From the NCBI GenBank assembly GCA_022824945.1, contig JAJDYX010000054.1:16071-80070 (forward strand): a DNA stretch of 64,000 nucleotides. The letters are read 5' to 3'. The translations under genes were made by a program, and so were the position numbers. Of the stretch, positions 37,020 through 45,981 are shown in pieces; the first letter of the stretch is position 1, and each line of letters opens with the position of its first letter. Below the pieces are notes generated by a model, which saw nothing but the letters and a program-made list of their open reading frames with translations, had not been told where the DNA came from and did no database searches. The DNA is from Candidatus Latescibacterota bacterium (GTDB lineage: Bacteria; Latescibacterota; UBA2968).

Positions 37020-37877
37020 TCAACCCAATCCAAACTGCCGCTTCAAAAATTCAACCGTCTCCCTGTAAAACCGCGCCTGAATCGCCTCCTGCTCCTCTTC
37101 TGGCACATCCTCCCGCATCCGCACCACGCATTCCACACCCAGCGCATCCATCTTCTCCTTCAGCACCAGCCCGAATATCGGATGGTGGATTCCCTGACCC
37201 GCATCTGGCTCGGGATCCATCGGCAAATTTGGCGTGGTGTACCACAACATTACGGGCGGTGCATCTTTAGACACATAATTGATTGCCGAAGCTGCTTTAA
37301 ACATCGCCCGTGCCTCCGGCTTGTCGAATTCCTCAGGCGAAAATCCAAAAAATAGTTGCAGTGCCTCGTGCGCATACGCCGGTCCCGAAATAATCGTACG
37401 AATAAAATGCGGATCGTACGAACACTGCCCCTGCCACGACGCCACGCACGTCAGCAGCGTGGATTGTCGGGCCACCGGATCTTCGCTTTCCGGCTTCGCT
37501 TCTTCCCTGCGAAACCCGATCCACATCGAAATCCCGGCCCCAGCAGACCCCCCTCCAGCCGCCACCCGAGAAGTATCTAAATTCCACTCTTCTGCCTTCC
37601 ACCGGATAAACTGAATTGCCCGCTGGCTGTGCTCCATTGCCGCCGGATACCGGTCCGTTCCCGAAAGCGGATAATTGATCGCCGCCACCGAAATACCCGC
37701 CTCATGGCAGCCTTCCAGCAACACCTGCGAAATACTTGCTTTGTCCCCACCCCGAAATCCCCCGCCGTGAATATACATATACACCGGTGCCGGATCTTTC
37801 GAATCCGCTTGATACAGATCCACCACATCCCGCTCGTGATCCCCATAAGCCACATCTCGAAAAGTAGGTTTGTCCAT
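37020..37877 (-). CDS. Alpha/beta hydrolase (hormone-sensitive lipase-type esterase)
   Basis: 285-residue esterase. The oxyanion-hole motif HGGG is at residues 37-40 and the nucleophile elbow GGSAG at 109-113 (Ser111). Family members hydrolyse esters of short-chain acids and carbohydrate esters. The catalytic Asp and His should lie in the C-terminal third, where a VECVVRMREDVPEEEQ segment follows. AAGGAGA precedes the ATG. It is 22 bases after the PhyH gene in the same direction, so probably one operon with the PHP-domain gene. Confidence 0.85.
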   Translation of the reverse strand: MDKPTFRDVAYGDHERDVVDLYQADSKDPAPVYMYIHGGGFRGGDKASISQVLLEGCHEAGISVAAINYPLSGTDRYPAAMEHSQRAIQFIRWKAEEWNLDTSRVAAGGGSAGAGISMWIGFRREEAKPESEDPVARQSTLLTCVASWQGQCSYDPHFIRTIISGPAYAHEALQLFFGFSPEEFDKPEARAMFKAASAINYVSKDAPPVMLWYTTPNLPMDPEPDAGQGIHHPIFGLVLKEKMDALGVECVVRMREDVPEEEQEAIQARFYRETVEFLKRQFGLG

Positions 37878-37899
37878 TGTTTCTCCTTGAAAATTTTAG

Positions 37900-38715
37900 T
37901 TATACATCCTCGAAATTGTACGTGTACGGCCCCCGATAGCACTGGTCGAGCTTACCTCGCCACTCGCCTAAAACGCCCCGGAGATCGTCATTCCGTATAT
38001 TCTGGAGAAACCATTCGGGCACCTCGTAATGCCGCATATTGCAGTAGAAAGGCGGAATGAATGTATATGTCATCGAATACCGCGTATTATCGGTCAGGAT
38101 ATGGGGTGCCGAATGCATCAGCGATTCCGTAAACAGGAAGGCATCTCCTGCCCTGCAAGTGGCCTCGATAGGCTCACAGGACTTACTCACTTCCGCGTAG
38201 TCACCGTGAACCTTATGGGACTTATCCATAGCCCAAGTCCCGCCATCACCGGGTCCCACATCCGTCAGGAACACAAAGAAATTCAGATAAGGGAAATGGT
38301 GCATTCCCGGGTGGCACTCGTCTTCGTACATTCCCCATTTTGGCACACTGCCTCGATGCCAGCCCTTCCTGTAGCTCATGTCTTGCTTGTATCTTTGAAC
38401 CTCTTCTGCGTTATGACGAAAATCAGCGGGTCGCTTGATAAAAGCCCAGGAATTCTTGAGTGTGGCTGCAATGCCGCCGATCTCAGTATAAGCTTCCAGG
38501 ATACAGGGAATTTTGATGAACTCGATAAAAGAGTCGTCCCGAAGGATAAGGGTATCTATTCGAGTGGTCGTTACATCATTACCCGTTAGCGACCAAATAC
38601 CAGAAGCGATGCGATCTAACGTGGATTTATAAGCGTTTATTTTTTCTCGATCCAATACGCCCTCCAGTCGCACCCAACCGTGTTCTTCAAAATGCTGACG
38701 CATTTCTGATATCAT
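37900..38715 (-). CDS. Phytanoyl-CoA dioxygenase family protein
   Basis: 271-residue member of the PhyH family. Recognisable parts are the N-terminal EEHGWVRLEGVLDREKINAY motif typical of the family, a His-rich WHRGSV and CHPGMHH block in the metal-site region, and a distal SLMHSAPHILTDNTR (His with Arg). The HxD pair is not a clean match, so activity is uncertain. Four-base overlap (ATGA) with the PHP-domain gene upstream in the transcript. Substrate unknown. Confidence 0.8.
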   Translation of the reverse strand: MISEMRQHFEEHGWVRLEGVLDREKINAYKSTLDRIASGIWSLTGNDVTTTRIDTLILRDDSFIEFIKIPCILEAYTEIGGIAATLKNSWAFIKRPADFRHNAEEVQRYKQDMSYRKGWHRGSVPKWGMYEDECHPGMHHFPYLNFFVFLTDVGPGDGGTWAMDKSHKVHGDYAEVSKSCEPIEATCRAGDAFLFTESLMHSAPHILTDNTRYSMTYTFIPPFYCNMRHYEVPEWFLQNIRNDDLRGVLGEWRGKLDQCYRGPYTYNFEDV

Positions 38716-40991
38716 AACCCTCTCCTTTTAACCCAGATTGGACTCGACCATGCGAAATCGCCCTGTGCCACCTGCAAATTGCCACAGCGCCCACCCATCG
38801 GCACCCGGCGAAGCGGCTTTAGTCTAACCTCTACATAATAAAAATGTTCTCCAACATCTGGCTCGTCCTCAAACCTCAAAACGGCCTGTTGCTTTCCGAC
38901 CTCTTGCTCCAGCACCTGCTCTCCATCTCTGAACAGCGCGACCTCCTGCACCATTCGGGATGCCTGCACCCTGCAGATTAAGTGTACCTGCCCGGCCACC
39001 TCCACCTCCGATCCCATGGGCATTCCGTTCACCCGGACATCCAGCATAACACGAGCACCGTTGGTTGCAAAACACCGCCGAGCCCACAGAGCTTCAAATA
39101 GCGCCTCCCGGGTCAACGCCTCTGCCCACACACCCGTTAGAGCACCACCCATCCCGGGCACAATCCGATGGGAATCGCTATTCCCCATAAACGCCAGGCG
39201 ATAGCCCTGCCGCAGTGCCTCTGGAATCGTATCCCGCATCTGAATGTAAATATCCCAGCACGAACACAGTTCCACCCCCCCGAGCCGACTGCTCGGAATC
39301 ACCCACCAGGTGGGATGGTGCGGAAATGTAAAAGCCTGCGTCTTTTCCATCGCTACTACCCACTTATCCAGTGTATCCGCATCGGACTCAGTAAAATGAT
39401 ACAGCGGCACTGCTCCATCCGGAAATAGCATAATCCGATGATTCGGTCCGCGCTCTGATTCCTTGCGATAGGTGCGCTCATAGGCGGGGACTGTCACAAA
39501 CCGTCCCGGATCGTTAAGGTGATCGGCCTCCGCCAGGATCAATTCGAGCTCTGATGGCGTAAGAATATTATCGTAAAGCGCATCATTATCCGTCACCGCC
39601 ATAAAATCCAGCCGTGCCTTGTAGCGCCCATACGCGTAATTCTCGTCGATCTCGCCCTCTGCATCACCCGACAGATTGCCGTGGCAATGGAGGTCCCCCC
39701 AGTAAAGTTTATAGGTCTTTCCCCCCACCACTATTTCAGGCCGTTGATCAAACACAGGCGGTTCGGGCAGTTGGATCGGCCGCCATGAACGCCAGGCCGA
39801 GACCGGGCGTTCCTCCACGGGCCGCGCCTGATCCAATGGCAAACTCCCGGCACAGATATCCGCATAATATCGCCCCTCGGAAATCTGGGCGGCAAACGGC
39901 AGCCTCCCATCCACCACCGGTAAATCTCCGTTCACCGTATAGGCGTGTACCTCACCATCTACCTCGCAGGACCGTCCCTGATTTCTCCCGGTCAGGAGCC
40001 GTGCGTAAAACAGCGCATCCGGACCGTGCTGGTTGACCAACTCGTCCTCTTTGCGCTCGTACAGAACCCAGACATCCCCATCCATTTCCCGCACAATCTG
40101 CGGACGACGACGCCACCCCACAAAACCCATATAATGCTCGCGTCCCAGCAATCCATCGTAGAGATGCGCCACATATCCTTCGGGCATGGTGCGATCCGGT
40201 CCCCTATAGGGCGTCCAGGACCGGCCATCAAAATGCGAAGCCATCGCCTCCACTTTGTGATCCACAAATCCTTTGGGATGGACCACATCGCGCGTAACCG
40301 TCCACGTCGCCCAGACCCCACCCGAACCGTCGGGACACAGCCTCGGAAACAACTCCCAGTCATCCGTATGCGAAAACTTCCCAGGTCGTCCCACCCCATC
40401 CGGCGTCCACTTTCTCAAAAACAGATCGCATTTCCCATTCTGGAGCGTCTGATAAGCCACCCAGGCACCCCCGGCATGACCACACAGCACGGGCCGATAG
40501 TGTTCTCCTACTCCATGCGACAGATCCACGACCTCAGCCCAGCGATCCCCATCAAAACACCTCCCAAATACCCGCCGACTTCTACCCACCAGCGCTGTCC
40601 AGACCGCCCATATTCTGCCCTCACCATCCGAAGTCACATTTGGAAAAGCCAGACTCGCATCCGACTCGGCCAATCGCACCACCTCACCCATCTCGCCTAC
40701 CGATCTGGCCAGCACGCACCACCGTCCCTCCCGCACAGCGCACCACACCACCCACACCGCATCGCCCCCACATGCAATCCGCGGCTGAAAATTGATCCCC
40801 ACCTCTTCGCTCACCGGTAGCAAAGGACCTCGCTCCTGCCCTTTAAAAGACCGCACCAGAATCCGGTCTTCTTTGGGCCTGTACCCGTGCCAGGCCACCC
40901 AGAACCGACCAGATCCATCCACAGTTAGCACCGGGTCTTTATCCACATGCCCGCGGCGATGCTCTGACAATCGAACTTGCAAACGTCCCAT
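38712..40991 (-). CDS. Propeller plus PHP/DUF3604 domain protein
   Basis: 759-residue protein in two parts. Residues about 1-400 look like a sialidase-type propeller with repeated W/F-rich blades (DGSGRFWVAWHGYRP, GGDAVWVVWCAV, GEGRIWAVWTAL, GSGGVWATWTV). Residues about 410-700 resemble a PHP-type phosphoesterase (DUF3604) domain: WGDLHCHGNLSGDAEG, DFMAVTDNDA, FPHHPTWW and NSDSHRIVPG, with multiple His/Asp metal ligands. The C-terminal 60 residues are a beta-sandwich-like tail. No signal peptide is seen. GAGGA precedes the ATG. The PhyH gene follows with a four-base overlap. Substrate unknown. Confidence 0.8.
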   Translation of the reverse strand: MGRLQVRLSEHRRGHVDKDPVLTVDGSGRFWVAWHGYRPKEDRILVRSFKGQERGPLLPVSEEVGINFQPRIACGGDAVWVVWCAVREGRWCVLARSVGEMGEVVRLAESDASLAFPNVTSDGEGRIWAVWTALVGRSRRVFGRCFDGDRWAEVVDLSHGVGEHYRPVLCGHAGGAWVAYQTLQNGKCDLFLRKWTPDGVGRPGKFSHTDDWELFPRLCPDGSGGVWATWTVTRDVVHPKGFVDHKVEAMASHFDGRSWTPYRGPDRTMPEGYVAHLYDGLLGREHYMGFVGWRRRPQIVREMDGDVWVLYERKEDELVNQHGPDALFYARLLTGRNQGRSCEVDGEVHAYTVNGDLPVVDGRLPFAAQISEGRYYADICAGSLPLDQARPVEERPVSAWRSWRPIQLPEPPVFDQRPEIVVGGKTYKLYWGDLHCHGNLSGDAEGEIDENYAYGRYKARLDFMAVTDNDALYDNILTPSELELILAEADHLNDPGRFVTVPAYERTYRKESERGPNHRIMLFPDGAVPLYHFTESDADTLDKWVVAMEKTQAFTFPHHPTWWVIPSSRLGGVELCSCWDIYIQMRDTIPEALRQGYRLAFMGNSDSHRIVPGMGGALTGVWAEALTREALFEALWARRCFATNGARVMLDVRVNGMPMGSEVEVAGQVHLICRVQASRMVQEVALFRDGEQVLEQEVGKQQAVLRFEDEPDVGEHFYYVEVRLKPLRRVPMGGRCGNLQVAQGDFAWSSPIWVKRRGL

Positions 40992-41115
40992 ACTACGATC
41001 CTCTTATAAACGTCCTCGGAATCATCCCGAGGGTCTCAAGATAGCTTTTGTTTTTGGAAATAATTGGTATATTCTTCACAATAACTTTGATCTGCATTTC
41101 CCGGAGAAACCAACA

Positions 41116-42372
41116 GTGACAACAAATACCATTCGCGTGGGCATCATCGGAACTGGCAGCCGCGGCATCAACTGTATTGGCCATCAAATTGCCGAACAAG
41201 CCAGCGACCTGGACATCACAATCACCGCTTTTTGCAACCGCACAGAAAGCCGCATGCACATCGCCCTCGAAGATGTGAACAGAATCGCGGCGGCAGCGGA
41301 CAACAAGACGTTTTCACCCGCATTCTACAGCGATCCAACAGATCTCATCGCCGACGACAACGTAGATCTAATTGTCATCACCACGCCCACGGCAGCCCAT
41401 CGCGAAGCGGCAATACCCGCGTTGCGCTCGGGCAAAAAAGTCTATCTGGACAAGCCCATTGCACATACGCTCGAAGATGCCATAGCCATTCAAAAAGAAG
41501 AGCACAAAACAAATAATCCGATGATCATGGGATTTACCAGGCGCTATGAACAGCCCTGGATCGAACTCTACAACCTGCTGAAAAGCGGCGTCATCGGCGA
41601 CCTCAAAATGATGCTCATTCGCTCCGTAATTCCCTACACGCATTATTTTATGACCTGGCACCGCACGCGGTCATTGAGCGGCGGTGCGCTCAACGACAAG
41701 GCATCGCACTACACAGACGTATTCAACTGGTTTGCGAACGACCATTGTCTTCAGGTCAACGCCTTTGGGGGGCGCAACCTCTTTGAAGTGCGCGAAGACG
41801 CGCCCGAATTTTGTGCCGTCTGCGACGACTGGACCTGTCCTTATCGAGCGGAGTTGGTCGAAACGGGCACACAGGATCAGGCACGAGGCGCAATAGATCA
41901 GACCTTCGCCTATGAAACCGATCCCATGCGCCGAAAAGACAATTGCGTATATAAACCCGGCGCAGACATCTTCGACCACGCATCCATCCACTTCCAGTAC
42001 GACAACGGAATCGTCGCCTCCATCTTCTACGCCATTTACGGTCCCAAAGCCGAAGACGAAGAAACCTTTGAACTGGTCGGCACAAAAGGCCGAATGATCC
42101 TGACCCGCTTGAAGGGCGAAATCGACCTCGTCACGGACTATGGGGAACGCAGAGAAGAACTCATACAATGCAAAGCCGAAGCCTTTGAAACCTCTCACTT
42201 CGGGGCAGACCGCAAGCTGGTGCAGGAAATTGCCAAATTTGCCCGCGGCGGTCCATCCCCAGTAGATGGCCAATACGGCATGGAAGCCACGCGAATGATC
42301 CTATCCGCAATGCAATCTATCGACCAGGGAGGCGAAACCGTTCGTCTCAATGGACAAAAGGAGGAAAAATGA
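41116..42372 (+). CDS. Gfo/Idh/MocA family oxidoreductase
   Basis: 418-residue NAD(P)-dependent oxidoreductase. Rossmann loop IIGTGSRGINCIG and DKPIAHT (in place of EKP) define the N-terminal domain; the C-terminal domain includes a Cys-containing insert (EFCAVCDDWTCPYRAE). GTG at 41116 has CCGGAG nine bases upstream; a longer in-frame start at 40792 is not supported. It overlaps the PhyH gene by four bases (ATGA), so the two form a coupled pair. The substrate is probably a sugar-like polyol or cyclitol. Confidence 0.87.
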   Translation: MTTNTIRVGIIGTGSRGINCIGHQIAEQASDLDITITAFCNRTESRMHIALEDVNRIAAAADNKTFSPAFYSDPTDLIADDNVDLIVITTPTAAHREAAIPALRSGKKVYLDKPIAHTLEDAIAIQKEEHKTNNPMIMGFTRRYEQPWIELYNLLKSGVIGDLKMMLIRSVIPYTHYFMTWHRTRSLSGGALNDKASHYTDVFNWFANDHCLQVNAFGGRNLFEVREDAPEFCAVCDDWTCPYRAELVETGTQDQARGAIDQTFAYETDPMRRKDNCVYKPGADIFDHASIHFQYDNGIVASIFYAIYGPKAEDEETFELVGTKGRMILTRLKGEIDLVTDYGERREELIQCKAEAFETSHFGADRKLVQEIAKFARGGPSPVDGQYGMEATRMILSAMQSIDQGGETVRLNGQKEEK

Positions 42373-43187
42373 CACCCATACCTATGACCGACGAGCAAAA
42401 ATTCTTCTTCGACCTTCGCGGCTGGATCCTGCTACCCTCTGTGCTATCGGCAGCCGAGATAGAAGAGATGAAAGCCGAAGTATATGCCGGTGCCAAGCGG
42501 AGTTATGAAGGTCCGCTTCAGAACCTGCTGGACCACCCGGCAATCGTCGGTATTCTAAACGAAATCCTATCTGAAGACCCCTTTGTAAAAGACGACTGCT
42601 ACGGCTTTCGCTGCGAAGGCTCCTTCACCACCGTGCGGCCTCCCGGATGGGACAAATCGGAACGGAGAGACAACGGCATGCCCCACGTCGTGCGCCCCCC
42701 CCAACAAGCCAACGCCATGCGCTATCAGGTCGCGGGAAATAAAATTTTTGCCGGGCTGACCCGGGTCGTGTGGGAACTCGAGGAAGTAGTAGCAGGACAG
42801 GGCGGAACCTCTTTTCTCAGCGGGTCGCACAAAGCCCACTTCAATTACGGTGGCCCGGATCGGTTTCGACCAAATATCGGCGGCTCCCCCTATGAATCCA
42901 GTATGAGAGACGCAATGGAAGATTATAGCTGCCCCGCAGGCTCGGTGGTCATCTTCACGGAAAGCCTGATCCACGCAGCCAATGACTGGATCAACCCGAA
43001 CAACCCGAGATGCGCGGTCTTCAACTGCTACAACTCCATCTGGGCGCAGTGGCACCGCCTCAACCTCGACCACGAAACAATCGAAGCCATGCCCCCAAGG
43101 CGGCGGACCCTCTTCCGCGGCACCTGGGCAATTGGCGGCGGTCCAAATGGAAACCGCGAGTACTCGCTGGATAACAGAACCGTCTAA
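42369..43187 (+). CDS. Phytanoyl-CoA dioxygenase family protein
   Basis: 272-residue PhyH-family protein. The N-terminal FDLRGWILLPSVLSAAEIEEM motif and SGSHKAHFN are family features, and the distal metal His appears in ESLIHAANDW with a following Arg. In the HxD position I see MPHVVRPP, lacking the Asp, so catalysis may need other ligands or be lost. Translationally coupled to the Gfo/Idh/MocA gene. Its stop codon overlaps that of the convergent fused PhyH gene by two bases (shared CTAA). Confidence 0.82.
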   Translation: MTPIPMTDEQKFFFDLRGWILLPSVLSAAEIEEMKAEVYAGAKRSYEGPLQNLLDHPAIVGILNEILSEDPFVKDDCYGFRCEGSFTTVRPPGWDKSERRDNGMPHVVRPPQQANAMRYQVAGNKIFAGLTRVVWELEEVVAGQGGTSFLSGSHKAHFNYGGPDRFRPNIGGSPYESSMRDAMEDYSCPAGSVVIFTESLIHAANDWINPNNPRCAVFNCYNSIWAQWHRLNLDHETIEAMPPRRRTLFRGTWAIGGGPNGNREYSLDNRTV

Positions 43188-44947
43188 CGGTCTGATCTAT
43201 TTCGCATCTGTTCAACCACTGGCGTCGTCGGTGCCTCGCCGCTATAAAGCGCCTGTCCCCGCTCGTAGGACACCTCCACCTCGCCATCCCTCACTTCCAG
43301 CCGAGGCACATTGTAATCGCGCGCATCCCGATCCGTGCCGCGCATCACGGCCAAATGCGCGTCCGTCATGCCCTCCACCATGTCGTCGCCCCAGCGGTTC
43401 CACGGATGCGCCATATCCCCGCCGCTGCGGTGAAAACTCCGCGACGAGTATTTGATCAAAATACCCCGCCGCGGGATGGGATTCTTCCACGCAGTGGTGC
43501 CGTGTGTCGTCGCGCCATCGGCAAAAAACAGCACATCGCCCGCCTCCATCACCAATTGCTTCACCAGACCCATATCATCATCGCAGGACCGCACGCCCGG
43601 CGGCGTTGGGTATTTCCCCTTGTGCGAACCCGGAACACAGGCAAACCCGCCAAGACCGGGTGGCACATCCCGCAACTGCCACGTGATCGTCACCGCCTCC
43701 GAATAACTCCGCCCATTCTGAAACTGATAGCCCATCGGCGGATACATCGGTTCCCCAGAATCGTGCAGCGCATGACCAGACGTCCCCTGAACCGAGCAAA
43801 ACGCCGAAGGCCCGCTCATTCGCGCGCCACTCCCGCCCATCCACGTCAACCTGTGCTGCACGGGCGGGTGAGCCACCATTTTCCGAAACGGCTCGCAATA
43901 CGGCTCGGGAAGATCCAGCAAACCGCCCAACACCGGACGCCCCGTGCCCGCCAGGCTCTTTGACCCCCGCGACAATTCCTCCTGCACCACAATCTGATCC
44001 TCAAACTTGTCAATCGCCTCATTCGCCTTCTCCAACCATTCCTCATCCATCACCCCTTTGAGAATCAAATACCCGTTCAATTCCCAAAAATAGAACTCTT
44101 TTTCATCGATATTGGAATTGGGATCCCGGCTGTAAATCGAAGGATGAAACACCTCTCGCGATTCATCGAGTTTTACTGTCTCGCCATCCGTCATAATCAC
44201 CGGCGGAGGCGTCGAATACGCATAATCCGGTTTGTAAAGCGACGCGCGCTGTTCGAGGCTGAGCGCAGCCTGCCATTCAGGAGAGGGATCCTCCGCAACC
44301 ATGGGACCCGTCCCGGCAGACTGAATCGCCGCACGCCCCACATACTCGTAGCTCAACAATCTTCGAGACTCTTTGCTCGGCCGCACCCCCTGCAACACCG
44401 TCCCCGCCACCAGAAACAAATCTCCGGCCTTCAACTCCGGCTGGAACGTCAGACCCATATCGTCCTCACCCGTAGCCACGTCCTCTGGCGTCTCCACATT
44501 CACCTTGTGAGTACACGGCACCATCACAAATCCACCATCGCCCTCTTCCACATCCTCAAGCGCCCAGATCGCCCGCACGGCCTGGCAATACCGGCGACCA
44601 TTCTGAAAATAGTACGCCCTGGCCGGATTTCTCGGCTCATTGCCTCCCACCAGAGGTGCCTCCACATCCCAGGTCTCATCGCACAACAACTCTGGCTCCC
44701 GGTCCAGCCGGAACCCATAGCCCACGATCTGATTCAAATACCACACCAATTGTGGATGAATCATCAAATCCCGAAACAGATCCCGAAGTGGGGAATCCCA
44801 TCTCAGCATCCCCTCACTCTGCCCCCCTTTGTCCAGCGCCTCATTCAGCACCTTCACCTCACCTCGGTTCAACACGCCCGGGATGTGCAAATAGCCTGCC
44901 ACATCAAAGCTGTAATTCTCCTCGTTGCTCATCGCTTCCCGGTCCAT
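43184..44947 (-). CDS. Tandem fused PhyH protein, copy 1
   Basis: 587-residue protein made of two PhyH modules. Module 1 (about 1-270) begins YSFDVAGYLHIPGVLNRGEV and module 2 (about 275-587) begins FYFWELNGYLILKGVMDEEW. In module 2 the putative metal residues are present (HALHDSGEP and TTHGTTAWKNP). In module 1 the matching positions read VGGNEP and TVLQGVRP, with His replaced by Val/Gly and Gln, so module 1 looks inactive. AGGAGG precedes the ATG. A second copy is at 47972-49711. It is divergent from the DapA-like gene. A structural or regulatory role of module 1 is inferred. Confidence 0.85.
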   Translation of the reverse strand: MDREAMSNEENYSFDVAGYLHIPGVLNRGEVKVLNEALDKGGQSEGMLRWDSPLRDLFRDLMIHPQLVWYLNQIVGYGFRLDREPELLCDETWDVEAPLVGGNEPRNPARAYYFQNGRRYCQAVRAIWALEDVEEGDGGFVMVPCTHKVNVETPEDVATGEDDMGLTFQPELKAGDLFLVAGTVLQGVRPSKESRRLLSYEYVGRAAIQSAGTGPMVAEDPSPEWQAALSLEQRASLYKPDYAYSTPPPVIMTDGETVKLDESREVFHPSIYSRDPNSNIDEKEFYFWELNGYLILKGVMDEEWLEKANEAIDKFEDQIVVQEELSRGSKSLAGTGRPVLGGLLDLPEPYCEPFRKMVAHPPVQHRLTWMGGSGARMSGPSAFCSVQGTSGHALHDSGEPMYPPMGYQFQNGRSYSEAVTITWQLRDVPPGLGGFACVPGSHKGKYPTPPGVRSCDDDMGLVKQLVMEAGDVLFFADGATTHGTTAWKNPIPRRGILIKYSSRSFHRSGGDMAHPWNRWGDDMVEGMTDAHLAVMRGTDRDARDYNVPRLEVRDGEVEVSYERGQALYSGEAPTTPVVEQMRNRSDR

Positions 44948-44994
44948 CGGTGACCTCCTGCTATATGATTGGGGTTTATTAGTGCATTTAATAC

Positions 44995-45023
44995 ATAGTA
45001 AGCCAATTTCTGGATCAATTCAA
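44995..45023 (-). promoter_or_regulatory. Promoter of tandem PhyH copy 1
   Basis: On the minus strand TTGAAT and TACTAT are separated by 17 bases (45018-45023 and 44995-45000), a reasonable sigma-70 promoter. The same elements appear upstream of copy 2. A TATAAT at 45036-45041 could serve the divergent DapA-like gene. Confidence 0.5.
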
Positions 45024-45082
45024 AACAAAAATGCTTATAATATGAGGTGCCGCGAAAAAAAATTGGACAAGGAGTGACAAAC

Positions 45083-45979
45083 ATGACCACACGAACGCGA
45101 AAATCGCCCGATGAAATCAAAAACCTCCTGGAAGGTCCCGTCACATCGATACCGACGCCTTTTCTATCAAATGGAGACATCAACTGGGATGGCGTGGACA
45201 ACATCATCGAAACCGGCATTGGGGGCGGCAGTGGCGTCATCTTGCTAACAGCGGGCGACAGCCAGTACTTCTGCCTGAGCGAAGATGAAATCGCACAACT
45301 CACACAATTTACCATCGAGCGCACCGCTGGTCGCGCCCTCACCATCGCCGCGACCGGGGCATGGCCCACCCGGCAGGCAGAAGCATTCGCCCACAGATGT
45401 ATCGAATGGGGCGCAGATGCGCTCATGTCCGTCACCACATTCCACGCCTCAGACCCCGAAGGCGTTGCCGCCCACAATGCCGCAATCGGCAAAATCATCC
45501 CGGTGATGCTCGTCGGCTATCCCTCGCACCGCGCCCTGGATATGCTCATAGACGAACCCGGCATCTGCTGTTTCAAAGAAGACGGCGACACGGCCTATGC
45601 CGTAGAAACCCTGCAAAAATACGGCCACCACTGGAAAATCATGACCGGAGGCACCCTGTGGCGTCACCTCCTCGAATGGCCCTTTGGCTGCACCACCTTC
45701 ATGGACTGGTCCACCTCATTCGCCCCCCACATCGGCGCGGAATTCCACCAGGCTCTCTGCCGCAACGACATAACCGAAGCACGGCGGATCACCGTCGAAA
45801 TCGAACGCCCGCTCTGGGATCTGCAGCCCAATTTCCGAGGCGGTTGGCAAACCATGTGGCGCGCCATCCTGGAACTCTACGGCGTCTCTGCCCGATATCT
45901 CAGATCGCCCCAACTCTCTGCCACCGAAGAAGACCTGGAATTTCTCCGCACGTCTCTCGATCAGATCGGCCTGCTGTAA
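45083..45979 (+). CDS. DapA family (beta/alpha)8 lyase
   Basis: 298-residue member of the DHDPS/N-acetylneuraminate lyase superfamily. The Schiff-base Lys is at 165 (ICCFKEDGD) and the assisting Tyr at 146 (LVGYPSHR). Members catalyse aldol cleavage or condensation of pyruvate or dehydration of sugar acids. ATG at 45083 has AAGGAG nine bases before it. It lies between two genes of the PhyH type and probably acts on a product of the nearby oxidoreductases. A remnant of a related gene sits beside the second PhyH copy at 49834-49858. Confidence 0.87.
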   Translation: MTTRTRKSPDEIKNLLEGPVTSIPTPFLSNGDINWDGVDNIIETGIGGGSGVILLTAGDSQYFCLSEDEIAQLTQFTIERTAGRALTIAATGAWPTRQAEAFAHRCIEWGADALMSVTTFHASDPEGVAAHNAAIGKIIPVMLVGYPSHRALDMLIDEPGICCFKEDGDTAYAVETLQKYGHHWKIMTGGTLWRHLLEWPFGCTTFMDWSTSFAPHIGAEFHQALCRNDITEARRITVEIERPLWDLQPNFRGGWQTMWRAILELYGVSARYLRSPQLSATEEDLEFLRTSLDQIGLL

Positions 45980-45981
45980 TA

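Noticed and set aside
40792..41115. Extension of the Gfo/Idh/MocA gene upstream of 41116
   Set aside because: The extra 108 residues precede the Rossmann fold, are Pro/Arg-rich and overlap the divergent PHP gene; the GTG at 41116 with CCGGAG fits the family start.
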